A DNA stretch of 64,000 nt from Panax quinquefolius (GCA_020205615.1 JAINUW010000418.1:248001-312000); one strand, 5' to 3'; positions 1 to 12,679 are shown, counted from the first letter of the stretch. Numbers and translations are program-made. The notes: a model not told the origin generated them from the sequence alone.

Positions 1-254
1 AAAGTTATACATTTTATTAGACAATAATTAGAATATATTATATTTTATTATGCATAGTGTTTACATAGTGCATGTATAGTGTTTGCATAGTAAAATCTTT
101 TTTATATAAAACAGAATACTTTTATAAAGTACTTCATTTTATTAGATTATAAATAAAATATATTATATTTTATTGTAAACCAATCTGGACCGTCCGTTTA
201 AAAATAAATCAATCTGGACTGTTCATGGATTGCTTACTATTCAGTCCATTCTTC

Positions 255-263
255 TATAAATAG
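255..263 (+). promoter_or_regulatory. TATA box of F-family LTR
   Basis: The 9-mer tataaatag lies just upstream of a purine-rich gagaaagaagaaaag leader. The same box in the same context occurs in the F and H LTRs, which supports it as the Pol II promoter of the retrotransposon transcript. Confidence 0.7.
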
Positions 264-429
264 AAGCTCATTCCTTCATTATTTCTTACGAATTCACTGA
301 AAATATAGAAAGAGAAACTATAGAGAGAAAGAAGAAAAGTATTCTGCTACTTCACTACTTCTATATCCAGTTTCTTCTTTATAAGGTAAGGGGTATTATT
401 TTTTTCATATTCATGAAGAGAACTTCTGT

Positions 430-910
430 TATTCCAGTCTTTATTATTCTGTTGGAATAACCTGTATACGCGGGCTACCCTATACTTGGTGTAATTCTTT
501 TGTTATTCCATTATTTATTATTCTGCTTTGGAATAACTGCCTATCATCGCAATACCGCATACATGGTGAAATTTTGTTGTTATTCCATTCTTTATTATTA
601 CATTTGGAATATCCTGTCTATGCTGCTTTTTTACGTCGGATTCGGGTTCATCTTTTATTATTATGATGAAATATCCATGCATGCATTTTGTTTGGACTGG
701 TTCCTTTATTTATTATTACATTCAAATAACATGTCTACATGCCAAATACCGCATGCATGGTGATTTCATTGTTATTCGGTCTTTATTATTACGTTAGAAT
801 ATCCATTTGAGCGTATTACGCCGACACAGTTCCTTTATTTATTATTACATTGGAATAACGTGTTCATGGGCAATACCGCATCCATGGTGATTTCTTTTGT
901 TATTCCATTC
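430..910 (+). repeat. Repeated hairpin module, class 2 (GTTATTCCA...TGGAATAAC)
   Basis: Degenerate units of about 60 bp, each with a TTATTCCA arm, an AT-rich loop rich in TTTATTATT and a TGGAATAA arm; one clear pair is 502-510 with 529-537. It lies a few hundred bases downstream of the TATA box, so it would be in the transcribed part. Small ORFs across it are translations of the repeat, not genes. Confidence 0.65.
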
Positions 911-1166
911 TTTATTATAGTCAGTTGGTTAAAGTTTTAACTTTTATACTCCATGAAATTAGTGGAATATCCTTGATATTTGCGCTTCATCCAGTATCTT
1001 TTCATGGAAATATTCTTCTGAGTATTCTTGAGTTTTACCCCACAAAGCAATATCATGTTGACAATTTGGACGTTATTAGTTCCTGAATAAATTAATTCTT
1101 GAACTTGTTTTTATTGAATTCTTATATCATTGTCATCATCCTCATATTTATATTTTGTTGAAAGTC

Positions 1167-1407
1167 ATCTGTGGCCTGTAGTGCATAGATGGACTTGGTA
1201 TGATTATGACCAAGGATTATTCGGTGTAATCATAACTTTAATGTTACAAATGATGTGGTAAAAGTCCTCATTGGCCCGTAGTGCATTGATGGACAATTGT
1301 TGGCATGATCATGACCATTGATGAATACACAAATATCCTTGGCCCGTAGTGCATGGATAATTTGTGGTTGTGATACTAATGAATATCCTTGGCCGTAGTG
1401 CAGGGAT
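1167..1407 (+). repeat. Hairpin array, class 1 (GGCC-GTAGTG loop)
   Basis: Hairpins at 1167-1190, 1335-1358 and 1385-1407, plus a weaker one near 1270. Each has 7-nt arms around a loop GCC(C/T)GTAGTG. Arms are ATCTGTG/CATAGAT, ATCCTTG/CATGGAT and ATCCTTG/CAGGGAT: the sequences differ but pairing is largely kept, with G.U on the sense strand. Confidence 0.6.
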
Positions 1408-1927
1408 GATGTGGATTATTTATTGTCGAGTCTCGTGATAAAAGTGATGAAAAATCTTTTAAATCATAAAAGATAGTAGATTTTATTCTCTACTTGACTC
1501 TTTTAATGGATTGCATGTTCCGCTATGCTTAAACTTGATGTCTATTGTATTTTATCAGTTTAACCTTTGTTGAAGACTAATGATTATTTATTCGCATTAT
1601 CTTAGTCATAATATTTCTTCTTTGGGCTAGTTGAGCTCACCCTTTCTTTCACCGTTCTCTTTAAGAAATGAGAACGTGGCGGGACTAGTCGGGGGGAGCG
1701 GAGTGTGACGGTCGAGATGATAGTATTAGTAGTCCTCACTATTACATTAAATAGTGTGACAATAAATGTATTGAGGACTTATTCTGAGAGTGGATATTGT
1801 CTAGAAGACAATATTTGTATTAAAACTCATAGCTCTCTTGCTGTATATTAAGGATTGTATTTGTATTTTGTACCATGTATTTGGCGACTCAGAATAGGTG
1901 ATGTATATCTATTTTGGGGGCGTCACA

Positions 1928-3228
1928 AAATGGAACCAATCCATTGATTCGTTATCTATAACCTAACCAAGCAATATGCACATAACCTATACTTGATGGT
2001 TTTCTATTTGTCCATCAATAACCAAATCACCGCATAATGGTTTTCTTCGATTAAACTCACTTAAAAGCTTATGATTCTTACTTATACATGGCTTATAATG
2101 TTTTAATCCACTAGTAGCCATCCTTGTTACTCCGGAAGAGACATCATCCACCAATTCATACTTCTATATGAAAAATAAATAGAAAAGGATCAAAGACTAA
2201 TGTTTACGTATTATCACCTTAACGTTCTTTGCGTTCTTGAATAAAACTTGAATATTTTGCTTTGGATTGCTCTTGATTACTTGTTAATACTCTTTTCTCT
2301 CTCTCAATATATTGGTGAAAGTTTTTTAAAACAACAAATGACCAACACAAGCTTCTCTTATATAGAAAATCCAATAGACTGCAATTTGGTCAATTGTTCC
2401 ACCTCCTTACTATTCATGCCTTAGCCACAAGGTAAAATCACTTTACTTGGCCACCAAGTGGCCGTCCCACATGGTCCTTTGGGTCCCACAAGGGTTGCCC
2501 CATGGGTTTTAACCATGTGGTGATCCATCGGTGCGATCTGCGATTTGGTTTCTTGGTTTTGGGCTTAGAATTAAATCGTATTAGGCCTGTCTTGGGCTTG
2601 ATTTACATAACTTTGGGCTTGACATAATCCAAGTCCAATTGGAATTGACAAAGTCCACTTACTAAGAGTCCATTAAGAACTAATCGTATTCTACTCGTAC
2701 AATTCTCGTATTCTCTTCGTATACTATTCGTACGATATTCGTATTATACATCGTAATAATGTTCATACTATACTCGTATAATAACTAGTATCATACTCGT
2801 ATTCCTCGCGTATAATAACCATATTCATTATACATAGTCATTTAATTCTCGAAACTCACTTTTCCTAAACCTTAGGTTTTAAGTCCGTAGGCGAAAACTT
2901 CGCCATAACTGAAATATTATTGGATATTACATCTCGTCTTATAATTCTATCATTACGCATTTCTCAGAAATTCTTAATTAATTCCCGAGTAGAAACGGAT
3001 GAATAGTGTTTTTACGAAAATTTCTCGAAAAACTTTTATTTTCGTCTTGGAAATTCAAAACATTTAATCATAGCACATAGCAAGAATCCTAACCACATCC
3101 GCGCATTCTAGGTCGTAGAACGACCTTCAATCAGCTTACTCACATAAATAAATAATTAATTTCATTTAATTTAACTAATCAAATAAAAATTTAATTCACA
3201 TAAATTCTGATTTTTCTCGGGCGTTACA
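1928..3228 (-). mobile_element. LTR remnant, gypsy type (TGTAACGCCCGAG start)
   Basis: Read on the minus strand it begins TGTAACGCCCGAG at 3228, a usual start for plant gypsy LTRs, and contains a promoter-like TATATAAGAG near 2358-2367 followed by a leader-like stretch. Around 2690-2830 it is rich in degenerate TCGTA/TACTCGTA repeats. The left border is unclear: it abuts the F-family LTR at 1927. No coding sequence is visible in it. Confidence 0.55.
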
Positions 3229-3233
3229 AACAA

Positions 3234-3990
3234 TGCTTGAACTCAAAATTTAATATAAGAAATTACAAATGATTTGTTAATTTTCAGCCACAAGAAATTT
3301 ATAACAATACAAATAATAGCTGGAAATAAAAATAATGAAAGCTCTCAATAAATATTCATCTCTGAATAGTAGCATGTATAAGCTTTGTGTCCTTCCTTAT
3401 TTTACCATGGATGAAAACCATATATAATCAGTGAGGTAACAACTATAAAAGTTTATTAGTAATAATGTCCCAAGATATCAACAATTAATAATGACCAACG
3501 GATATAAGATCAGCTATCAAGGATATGGTTTCCAAGTCAAACTAAGAAAAACTTAAATAAAGGAACAAAGGAGATATCTGAAAAGATTTGTTTTATAAAA
3601 ACTCTATTCAGTTTGTATATATAAAACCAATTTCCTGATAGGACTCCTTTTTCAATTATGATTGCACAAAATCCTTTTAATTCAGAACCTAATATATTGG
3701 TGATATCTTTCCAGCAATAACGTCTTAAATTTTAAAACATGTGGGACAGAAAAGTTTCCATGAAATCCTAAATGACTTAGATACAATAGAATAATAATTT
3801 CAGTCCTGGGCCAACAAAGAAATTTCTTTATAAACAGAATCCCTTAAGCTGCTTATATAAAATCAAATAAATTAACAATTAAATACTCCATGTAAACAAA
3901 TTAAATAAAGTCCAAATAAAAACCATTACACTAAATATAAAACTCAATAATATTTTTATCATTAAAATCACAAAAGATTAAAAACCAACA
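3234..3990 (-). mobile_element. 3' LTR of Ty1/copia element E (partial)
   Basis: On the minus strand it starts TGTTGG at 3990, the usual copia LTR start, immediately after a purine tract AGTGGGAGAA (plus 3991-4000). A TATATATAC promoter-like box lies near 3612-3622. The left end (3234) is provisional: it touches the neighbouring LTR with only aacaa between them, and the LTR may be truncated there. Confidence 0.6.
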
Positions 3991-4119
3991 TTCTCCCACT
4001 TTTTGATGATGACAATATAGAATGCTATTTAATTTATATGCTCCCTCTAAAGTTATGGCTCCCACAAAATTTATGCCTATAAGATCACATAACCTGTTAT
4101 GATAGATAACAATATATAA
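3991..4119 (-). mobile_element. 3' non-coding end of copia element E with polypurine tract
   Basis: Purine-rich tracts on the minus strand (AGTGGGAGAA next to the LTR, then AGAGGGAGC) are typical of the region before a copia 3' LTR. Element A is inserted at 4125; the sequence resumes at 31877, where similar text (a cataacagataa stretch and a gtcattatcaaaaag block) matches the corresponding part of the copia element near 62280-62530. Confidence 0.6.
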
Positions 4120-4124
4120 ACTGG

Positions 4125-7065
4125 TGTGACACCCCCAAATCCAGGTACTTCATTCCCACAGGATTTAGTGCTCACTTATCAAAACTATTACATCTGACTA
4201 CCCATCAATAAAGGATAAAGACATAATTTAAATAACTTAAACAATAATCTTCCCCGTTAAAGGGTTACATCACATCTCAAAAACAATCCCAGGTAATCTA
4301 ACATTAAAATTATTACATAAGTTTGCGGAATACATCATATAATTAAACTAGTCTTATAACATGAAACATTTAAATTAACTTCATTAATTCTTCAACTCTT
4401 AGGCATCTTGCCCTTCCATTTGCTGGTAGATGGCTCATCGACTCTTTCAACCTTAGCTGCAGTGTTAATTGCAAGAGTGAGCAAACAAATGCCCACTGAT
4501 ATTGAAAGTAGCAATGATAATAACATGAGAGTGAACAACAAAAGCTGAACAATAAGGAACTTGTTCTACAAATCAAAATAGTAACAAGTTCGAACTTTAA
4601 TTATTTGAGGATCTTAAGACCACGAACTATGTCCCTGGTACTTAGGTATTATTACCCGACCTAAACAGTCATTTAGACTATACGGACCCTTCTTAACGTA
4701 CTTAGGGGGATCAACCCTTTGTACCATGTATTGTGCACAAACATCTAAATGTTACACATATAAAATCCCCTATGTTAGGGTTGTTCGTCTCAGTTTGAAT
4801 TTAGAATTTCCGCACTAAAGAAAGTTTAGTTTGGAACTAGCTTATTAGTTTTTCTAGAAATTTTAGAACACTACTCAATTTCCATCAATAAAGGTTTAAC
4901 ACAAGAATATGTAACTTTACAAGGCTATCAAAGTCAAAGATCGGATATCAACAATATACATAATCGAATAAACATGATATACATGCAAAGTGCTATGGAA
5001 GAGTTAAAACAATCTCCCTTGAATCAATGTATTAGAATAATATATGCTTTGAATAATAATTAGGAAAGTAAAACTCGCTCGATGTAACAAATTAGGTTAC
5101 ATAAGCTTGTACAAACATACGCAAGATAGATTAGGCTTGCTCAATTACTTGAACAACAATAATATAGGAATGGAAACTTGCATTCAATATGAAAAGAATG
5201 AAGTTCGAAGGCTTGCTCAATTGTAAAGAGATAAGGTTTAGAAACTTGCACAAATATAAAAGTAGAGTTAGAGAACTTGCCATGATTGTAAGCTACACAA
5301 ATGAAAATAATCTCCAATTATCCTACATATATCATTGAAATCGCAACAACAATTAATCGCATGAATATTAACTTTAGTGTTTAAACCATCATTTAAGTCA
5401 CAACCCTAACTTAGCACCTAACCACATAAGCTAACATATTTAACGCTTCTAAAATTACACATTGATCAACATAACTTAATCGTTCAACTCTATCTTTCGG
5501 AAACATCTCATTTGGTTTCATTTTATAACTCAATTAACAATCACTTCAAAATCTTTTATACTTTGTATTATAATGCATGACAATCTGCTATTGTAGTTTA
5601 TATTATGCCTCTACATCAATAACATGTTTATCAAACTAATATAAGTCCATTACGCCTAACCTGCAAACAAGCGAGCACCTCATTCATCACGATCAGAATT
5701 GTGTGAATGCAATGCAAGGCAAAAAAGCTTCTGTAGCTTTTTTGCCTTGTTGCAAGCGTGCATTACCACGATGTTGAACAGACATAAATATAGCGATGAG
5801 CAGTAGCCATTTTTAGCCCAACTAACACGAAATTCACCCATTAAACGGTGATAACATGTAAAATAATTATACAACTATCATAACATGATTGCTAACATAT
5901 TCAACCACTTAACACAATTTAACAACAACTAGAACTATTTAAATTTCTCAATTTTCATGTGTTTCATATAAAACTCCATTTTTGATAGTCTGTCCAAAAA
6001 TCATCACTGTGAACTCATTACTTGACCAAATCATTCCATTCAAATTACGTTATGTTCGAATTTCAATGAACTACCATATACAAGCGTTAATTTACAGTTT
6101 CACATACCATTTGCCCACTAAAATTGGTACTTTCTAAGGCCATAACATATGAACATAAACACTGTTATTTTCCTTTTCTTCCTACAACCAATTTCTCATG
6201 AATTTGATACCCAAATAATCCTCATATATGAAAATTAACAGTTTCTACAACATAATACACACCGTATACATAACGCTTTGAGCAACAAATCCACAAAACT
6301 AATTACAGAGAATAAAAAATCACAAGTCTGGGAATTAGAATTAGTTATACCTTAATCTTTGATTATTGGCTAACAAAAGATGACAACAAGATCCTCTCCT
6401 TCTTCTTGAAATCTCAGGATAATCTCTCAAGCTCTCACTCTCAATCTCCTCTGCAATTCTCTCTTCCTTTGTTTTTTTTTTCTATGCTAACAAGCCTTAG
6501 GAAAAATAAGACGCATAGGAAAATATAACTGGCCTCTCCCACGTTCCCTTACGTTAGAAAAATAAAAAGTCTGCGTCAGTTGAATAAGCTAAAGGCCACA
6601 AGGCCTTGTTTGGCTACCACATATTTTCCCTAAACTAATTTATTTTTATATTATTTATATTATATAGTTACACTTGTCACACATGCAACCATTAAGTAGC
6701 TTATAATAATAATAATAATCTTATTATCATTATACTTATAATTAATAAATAATTATATCTCTAATTTAATTAATAAATTATACACATCACTTTATTTATT
6801 TTATTTCCATTAAATTAAATAATTCATTTAATTTACCTAATTTTCTTAAATATTAAGCAATTTATTTACTTTAATTATTTTCTTAAATTAAATCCTTGAG
6901 ATAACATAATCAATACACCATTTAATTAACATTAATCAATTTATTTACTAAATTAATTCACCACAATTCATCAATTATTTATTTAACCACAATAAATAAA
7001 TTATTAAAAATATTTATTTAATTCAATAAATATTTAAATCAAATTACAAATTTCTCGATCGTTAC
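4125..7065 (-). mobile_element. 3' LTR of element A
   Basis: 2941 bp, TGTGAC...TTACA on the plus strand, followed by the polypurine tract. It is near-identical to the right LTR over long stretches, except about 150 bp at 5669-5817, where the two carry unrelated sequence. The part near 6630-7060 is very AT-rich. No gene is present; short ORFs at 4370-4576 and 5680-5874 are chance frames. Confidence 0.9.
5715..5749. repeat. Perfect 15-bp inverted repeat, 5-nt loop
   Basis: Arm caaggcaaaaaagct (5715-5729), loop tctgt, arm agcttttttgccttg (5735-5749). Flanking bases extend it imperfectly. The right LTR lacks it at the matching place, so it belongs to the segment that differs between the two LTRs of element A. 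Confidence 0.85.
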
Positions 7066-7078
7066 ATCCTTCCCTCCT
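7066..7078 (-). promoter_or_regulatory. Polypurine tract of element A
   Basis: The minus strand reads AAGGAGGGAAGGA directly before the 3' LTR. This is where plus-strand DNA synthesis is primed in reverse transcription. Confidence 0.75.
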
Positions 7079-7175
7079 TAAAAGGTTTCTATCCCCAGAA
7101 TCACAACTCGAAAATTTTATTCGTTATATTCTTCCCTCCTTAAAAAGATTCTGTCCCCATAATCGCTATACAAAA

Positions 7176-8543
7176 TCAAGCAAACAACTGAGGATAATTC
7201 TTCATCATAACGCTTTTGAGCTCCCACGTAGCTTCTTCAGCATTGTGGTTTCTCCATATTACCTTAACAGAAGGTATCACCTTATTCCTCAGTACTTGTT
7301 CTTTTCTGTCAATAATTTGAACAAGGACTTCTTCATATGATAAATCTTTCTCAAACTGTAAGGGCTCATATTCTATAACATGCTTATAATCAGGCTTATA
7401 CGGCCTCAATACTGACACATGAAAAATATTATGAATATGCTCCAACTCTGGAGGTAAAGCTACCTCATACGCCACTTCACCGACTCGTCGGAGCACTTCA
7501 AAAGGTCCTATAAATCTAGGGCTCAATTTCCCCTTCTTGCCAAATTGAATTTTTTCCTTCCAAGGAGACAATTTCAAGAAAACATAACTACCGACATCAA
7601 ATTCTCGATTCTGTCGATGTTGATCAGCATATTTCTTCTGTCTATCATATGCAGCTATTAATCTTGCTCGAATAACTTTGATGATCTCGACAGTCTGTTG
7701 CACCAATTCTGGACCCAATAGTTGACGTTCACCTACCTCATCCCAACATAATGGAGTTCTACATTTCCTGCTGTATAACACTTCGTAAGGCGGCATGCCA
7801 ATACTCGCGTGATAACTATTATTATAAGCAAATTCCACCAATGGTTGATGGTCATCCCAATTTCCTTTAAAATCATTAATACACGCTCTGAGCATATCTT
7901 CTAGTGTTTGGATGGTTCTTTCACTTTGTCCATCAATCTGAGGATGGTACGCCGTGCTCATTCTCAGCTGTGTTCCTAAACATTCTTGTAACCGCCTCCA
8001 GAAATTAGATGTGAAACGTGAATCTCTGTTTGATACAATAGACACAGGTACACTGTGTCTTGACACAATTTCTTTCACGTTCAACTTTGCTAACCGATCT
8101 AGGGTAAATCAAATCTTGATTGGCAAAAAGTGTGCCGACTTCGTCAGTGGATCAACAATCACCTAAATAGCATCATAACCTTGCTGAGTCATTCAAAGAC
8201 CTACCACAAAATCCATTGTGATATGCTCTCACTTCCATTCTGGTATCTCCAATGGGTGTAATAATCTGCTTGGCCTTTGATGTTCAGCTTTAACTTTCTG
8301 ACACGTTAAGCATTTTGCCACACACTCAGCCACATCCCTCTTCATATTCGGCCACAAAAAATGATGCTTAAGATCCTGGTACATATTTGTACTCCCAAGG
8401 TGAATTAAATATCGAGAGTTATGAGCTTCATTCAAAATTTCTTCTATAACTTCTAGTACTGGCGGAACCCAAATTCTCCATTCGAATCGAAGTAACCCTT
8501 CCGAATCGATTTTGAATTTGTTTTCCTCACCTTCAGATATCTT
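7176..8543 (-). pseudogene. Integrase and chromodomain of element A (broken)
   Basis: Integrase of a Ty3/gypsy element, which would insert the cDNA. The N-terminal zinc region (8229-8435) shows H-x3-H spacing and CLTCQKVKAEH. The core in the 302-codon stretch 7176-8084 shows SNRDSRF (Asp) and DGQSERTIQTLED (Glu). The C-terminal part has the GKLSPRFIGPFEVL block and then a chromodomain-like tail (KVIWRNHNAEEATWEL), the chromovirus hallmark, which binds modified histone tails in this group. Stops lie between 8085 and 8228, including TGG-to-stop changes at WKWEHI and IWVIV, so no full protein is made. Confidence 0.88.
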
Positions 8544-8818
8544 CTATTTTATCTTTTCGAAGTCTTCATCCTGAAGTTGTGCATTTCTCACCTTAACCAC
8601 CAACATTGAACTATTTCCCATCTTGAATAACTTTTCATCAGATTTTGACGGATATTTAATTTCCAACTCCATCTTAGCCATTTCCGACACTAACTTTTCT
8701 TGATCAGTTAACATCATTAACTTCTTCCGTCCCTTCTTACTTAAGGCATCAGCAACAACATTCACCTTTCCAGGATGATAGAAAATCTCACAATCATAAT
8801 CTTTGATCAACTCCAACC
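8544..8818 (-). pseudogene. RNase H C-terminal part of element A (3' fragment of split gene)
   Basis: Begins [27 protein letters not shown], the conserved end of gypsy RNase H (seen here with key DYD, HPGK and ADALS motifs), and continues into the linker before integrase. Its N-terminal half is at 24808-25325; insertion B with TSD atctt separates the two exactly within the RRW/LELIKDYD motif. Confidence 0.88.
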
Positions 8819-11800
8819 ATCTTTGTAACGACCCGAAAATTCATTCAATTTAATTCTCAATTTCGGTCGTTAATAATACATTCAACCTCTAATTTTACAT
8901 CATTAAATGATAAAACAACCATTGAAATTTGCAGAATTATTAAAATTTTCTATTAAAAACTATCCTCGTTCCCAAAACCTTCAAACTTTACATCTAAATA
9001 TCTCAGAATCATTTTAATACTACAATAGTTTACATCACAAAACATTATTATAATTCAACATTTATACATTATTCGGAACCTTAGAAATGGCTCAAATAAT
9101 AATAACTCAGCTAAAGTATATAATTCTTCAAGTATCACAACTGACTCATGTCTTTCAAGTAAGACATAACTTTACCTTGAATCTTGAACCTGTAAAAGTG
9201 GTTATTTGCAAGGTTGAGCTCGACAGCCCAACAAAATCTAACAGTTTTCATGCATCATGTAGCACATAATAACATGCTCAACATATATCTCATAAACATC
9301 AGACTAACATAACATACATGCTACAATTCATATAATAATTATAAAGATTGAGTTCCTTACTCAATCAGCATGCTTTATTCAAACAACGTAGTCATAAATT
9401 GACTTTAACATTTCATACATTCAACATATATATAACACATCATGCTCTTTGCAATAAAGATTTAAAACAATCAAATTCACATAGCAAATAGGAACTGAAA
9501 GACTTGTCTTGATCGTTGTTTACCAAAAACAGTTTAACAGCTTACAGTTATTTGTACTTCACGTGCCCTACACAGTTATATAATCATTCACATCAACTAT
9601 TAGTCACATAGCAATGCGTAGTAGTTGTAATGTAAACTTTAATCTACATCCTATAACTCTTCCTATTAATCAATACACAATGTTCAATTTGATTGTGTTA
9701 ACTTTAGACTTATAACTCACTGTATTTCTTCTTAGTCTAACTTGAAGTTCATTCAAGTGCTTAAGTCTTGCTAGGACTACTTATTGGTTTTATATTAAAT
9801 TCATTCCATATCTTATAATATTCATTTCAATCGTCTATCATGTGTGTGCTTAGTATGCTTATACAACTTATCTAATACATAATTTATTAATGTTAAGCAT
9901 CATTATATTTACTAATATCCATGTTTTATAACTTAAGACAACATCTTTTATTGTCAGGAGCACTACATTTGCATATGTACATTCCCGATGCCCTCCGATT
10001 GCCTCCTAATACATATCAATCCCACAAATGACCATTTTGACCCCTGTTCCCTACCTCAAATTAAAAAACTTAAAGAAAGAAAGTTGTAGGTCTATTCGTC
10101 CTCGTTCCGAATCATCTTCAATCACCTCAATTGGAGTTTGTATGAAAACGTTATGGCTATTTTATCACAGGAGGTCAAAAGCGTCCGACCTGCACCACTT
10201 TTCGGTATTTGGGCGCGAGATAGTGGTGTTGGGGCGAATTACAAAGCCTTGAGGCTCGAATTCCGACCTTTGGGCGTGAACTTCTAGCTTATTTTTGGCG
10301 CCGAGGCACAAAAATTTGGCATGAAGTATGAAATCTGGTATTTGAAGTATGAAAATTTGGCTCTGGGGCTCCAAATTACAGAACACCCAAAACCAGAAAC
10401 CTAACCAAGCTACCGTGTTTTAATTTCTAACACCAATTAACATGTGTAATCCATGTAAAGCTCACATAAATATTACCAAGCATATATGTACCAATTTAAA
10501 CAACTAAACAAAAATTTTAGAAAACTTAAATTTTGAATACACGGTTTAAAAACCAAAACTCTATAGTTGATATATTTTAACACAGTAAACACTGTAAATT
10601 CTAATAACAACCTGTAAGTCCCCAAATTATTAATAAATGAAATTTATTTTCCTCTATTTATTATTTTGAAATAGTAAGGTTTGATTTGATTAATGTGGAT
10701 AGTTATGGGTAAAATACGCAAATATTTTGAATAAGCAAGTGGTTATAAAATATTCATTATTGTCGGGGAATATTCGTTTGGTCGTGGAATATTCGTCTTT
10801 GTCGAGGAATTTTAAATGCAATGGCCTTGATCTTTTTGTGGGCCCCATAATCTGAAAGCGATTGGATGAAGAAAATGACAAATATAAGTTGTTTATAAAT
10901 AATTGGCGTAGTTATTACAGATTATCTTGTTGGAATACCCGTTGGTTAAAACACACTAATACGTGTTGTTGAACAAGATAGCACCTCAGTATTGCACCAA
11001 TTATTGATTCTTACGTAAGAAGGCACTACTCGATAATTGTTACGATAATTACTATTCGATATTTTATTTTATTGATTCAATAATTCTTTGCATTGATATT
11101 TTATATTCTTGTTGTTTCAATAAATTGTCATTATATAGTATTTTCTATTATCGAGCAATAATTCATATTATCCGAATAATATTATTAGAAAACATTATTG
11201 GCAATGTACAGAAAGTTACATCTAAGGAGAGGTTTGGTCACCTAATTGTGCGCCAGTAAGGAGAAATTCTTATTGGAAAGCCCCATCTTTCCTGGGAATG
11301 GCCTGGTTGTCAGTACTGTGATTCTATAATATTATTTGTGAATAATTAATTATTGATTTATATGATGAGAGAAATATTGATTTTATGTGGATATAGATGG
11401 AGAAAATTTTTAAAGTGACAATTGTTAAAAATTGATATTTTATCTTTTCTGATAAAATAATATTTTATTATATTATTATAATATAATAATGATAATATTT
11501 TTACAATGAATGTGGGATATATGAGTATATGAGGAGGAAGAGTATTTTTGTTGTAAAAGTTGTTTAACACATGTTTTGTGTGTCGGTGGACCTCATTTCT
11601 TAACTGAAATTTGATTATAGCCTGTAAAATCATTCGTATGTGGATTTCGGTCAATTTCTGTTTGGAATTTGGATAAACTTTCTTCTGCAAAGTTGTAGAG
11701 AATTGAATTTCCTATAAAAAGTCATGTGATTCGAATTTTCTGACAAAAAGGCTATTTGTTATGAATTATTGAAGTTCTGAAGTTCCGAAATAATTGATTT

Positions 11801-11969
11801 TTGGGAGTTCTAGTTAATTATTTTGAGAAAAAACGTTTTTTGTGCAATTAGTGGGCTCAAATGTGTTATAAATGATTTGAATTTAGATCTTCAAAGTTGG
11901 GCTAAGGAAATTTATAATATATATTAATATTTTATTAAATTTTCTGCTTTGGTGTTCTAAGCATTTTTC

Positions 11970-11978
11970 TATAAATAG
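11970..11978 (+). promoter_or_regulatory. TATA box of LTR D
   Basis: tataaatag in the context tttctataaatagggtgc. A CT-rich leader (ttttctctctatttctctct) follows about 40 bp downstream. The C LTRs have the same box. Confidence 0.7.
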
Positions 11979-12257
11979 GGTGCTTAGGCTAGAATTGAAA
12001 ATCACACCAGAAACTGAAGTTTTCTCTCTATTTCTCTCTCTATAATATCGAGCGTATTATGTGAGTATTTTAGTACTTTGAGTATTGCTATACGGTGCAA
12101 GTTCTTTAAGCACTATATCCAGTATTCCAGTCAGAAGTACTATTCTTTCTGAGGTAAGGGATGTTATTTTATTCGAAAATGATATTATTTCTTCAATATC
12201 ATTATGCCAAAATATTGGTTGGAATTTTTTATCAAATTTGGAACTTTTTCATGTCGG

Positions 12258-12436
12258 GGTTACTATTCATGAGTTACTATTCATGAGTTACTATTCATGA
12301 GTTACTATTCACGAGTACTATTCACGAAGCGTGAAGATGTTTTTGTAAAATTTCTATCTTTTGGTGTCGGGGTTACTATTCACGTATACGACACTATTCA
12401 CGTATACGGCACTATTCACGAATACGACACTATTCA
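12258..12436 (+). repeat. Short tandem repeats in LTR D
   Basis: A 14-bp unit gttactattcatga is repeated about four times (12258-12330), then a unit of about 18 bp, cgtatacgacactattca, about three times (12370-12436). The reverse complement recurs in the C LTRs near 15060-15125 and 22608-22675 with fewer copies. Confidence 0.8.
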
Positions 12437-12679
12437 TCGAAAAATGAAAATTTTTTTTTCCGTCCAAAATATCTATTGTGGACACTAGCTTTGATTGTAT
12501 CCATGTTTTGATCATTCTTGAATTTTACACCACTGTGATTATTTTTAAGGTATTTTTGGATGTGGATAAAACAAAGTACGAATCCTTAATCCTTAATCCT
12601 TGTCATTTTGTTTCTTTGGATTCGTTTTTCTTTAAAAATATTTTCATCATCTTGATCTTAAATGATGATATTATGGAAT

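Larger units (their letters stand above)
1..1927 (+). mobile_element. LTR of gypsy family F, truncated by window edge
   Basis: The segment matches the reverse complement of the LTRs of element F: same TATA region, same repeat block, same end gggggcgtcaca at 1916-1927. Full LTRs of this family are about 2.4 kb, so roughly 0.5 kb lies left of the window. No primer binding site follows 1927, so this is either a solo LTR or the 3' LTR of an element lying to the left. Orientation is opposite to most elements here. The retroviral-type signals inside (TATA, hairpins, U5 block) are listed separately. Confidence 0.85.

Noticed and set aside
500..763. Possible small membrane protein of 87 codons
   Set aside because: Hydrophobic only because the LTR repeat is T-rich; parallel ORFs occur in F and H LTR repeats with no conserved protein.
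2690..2830. TCGTA-rich stretch as a telomere-type or regulatory array
   Set aside because: Units are degenerate and irregular, inside an LTR; simple-sequence drift explains it.
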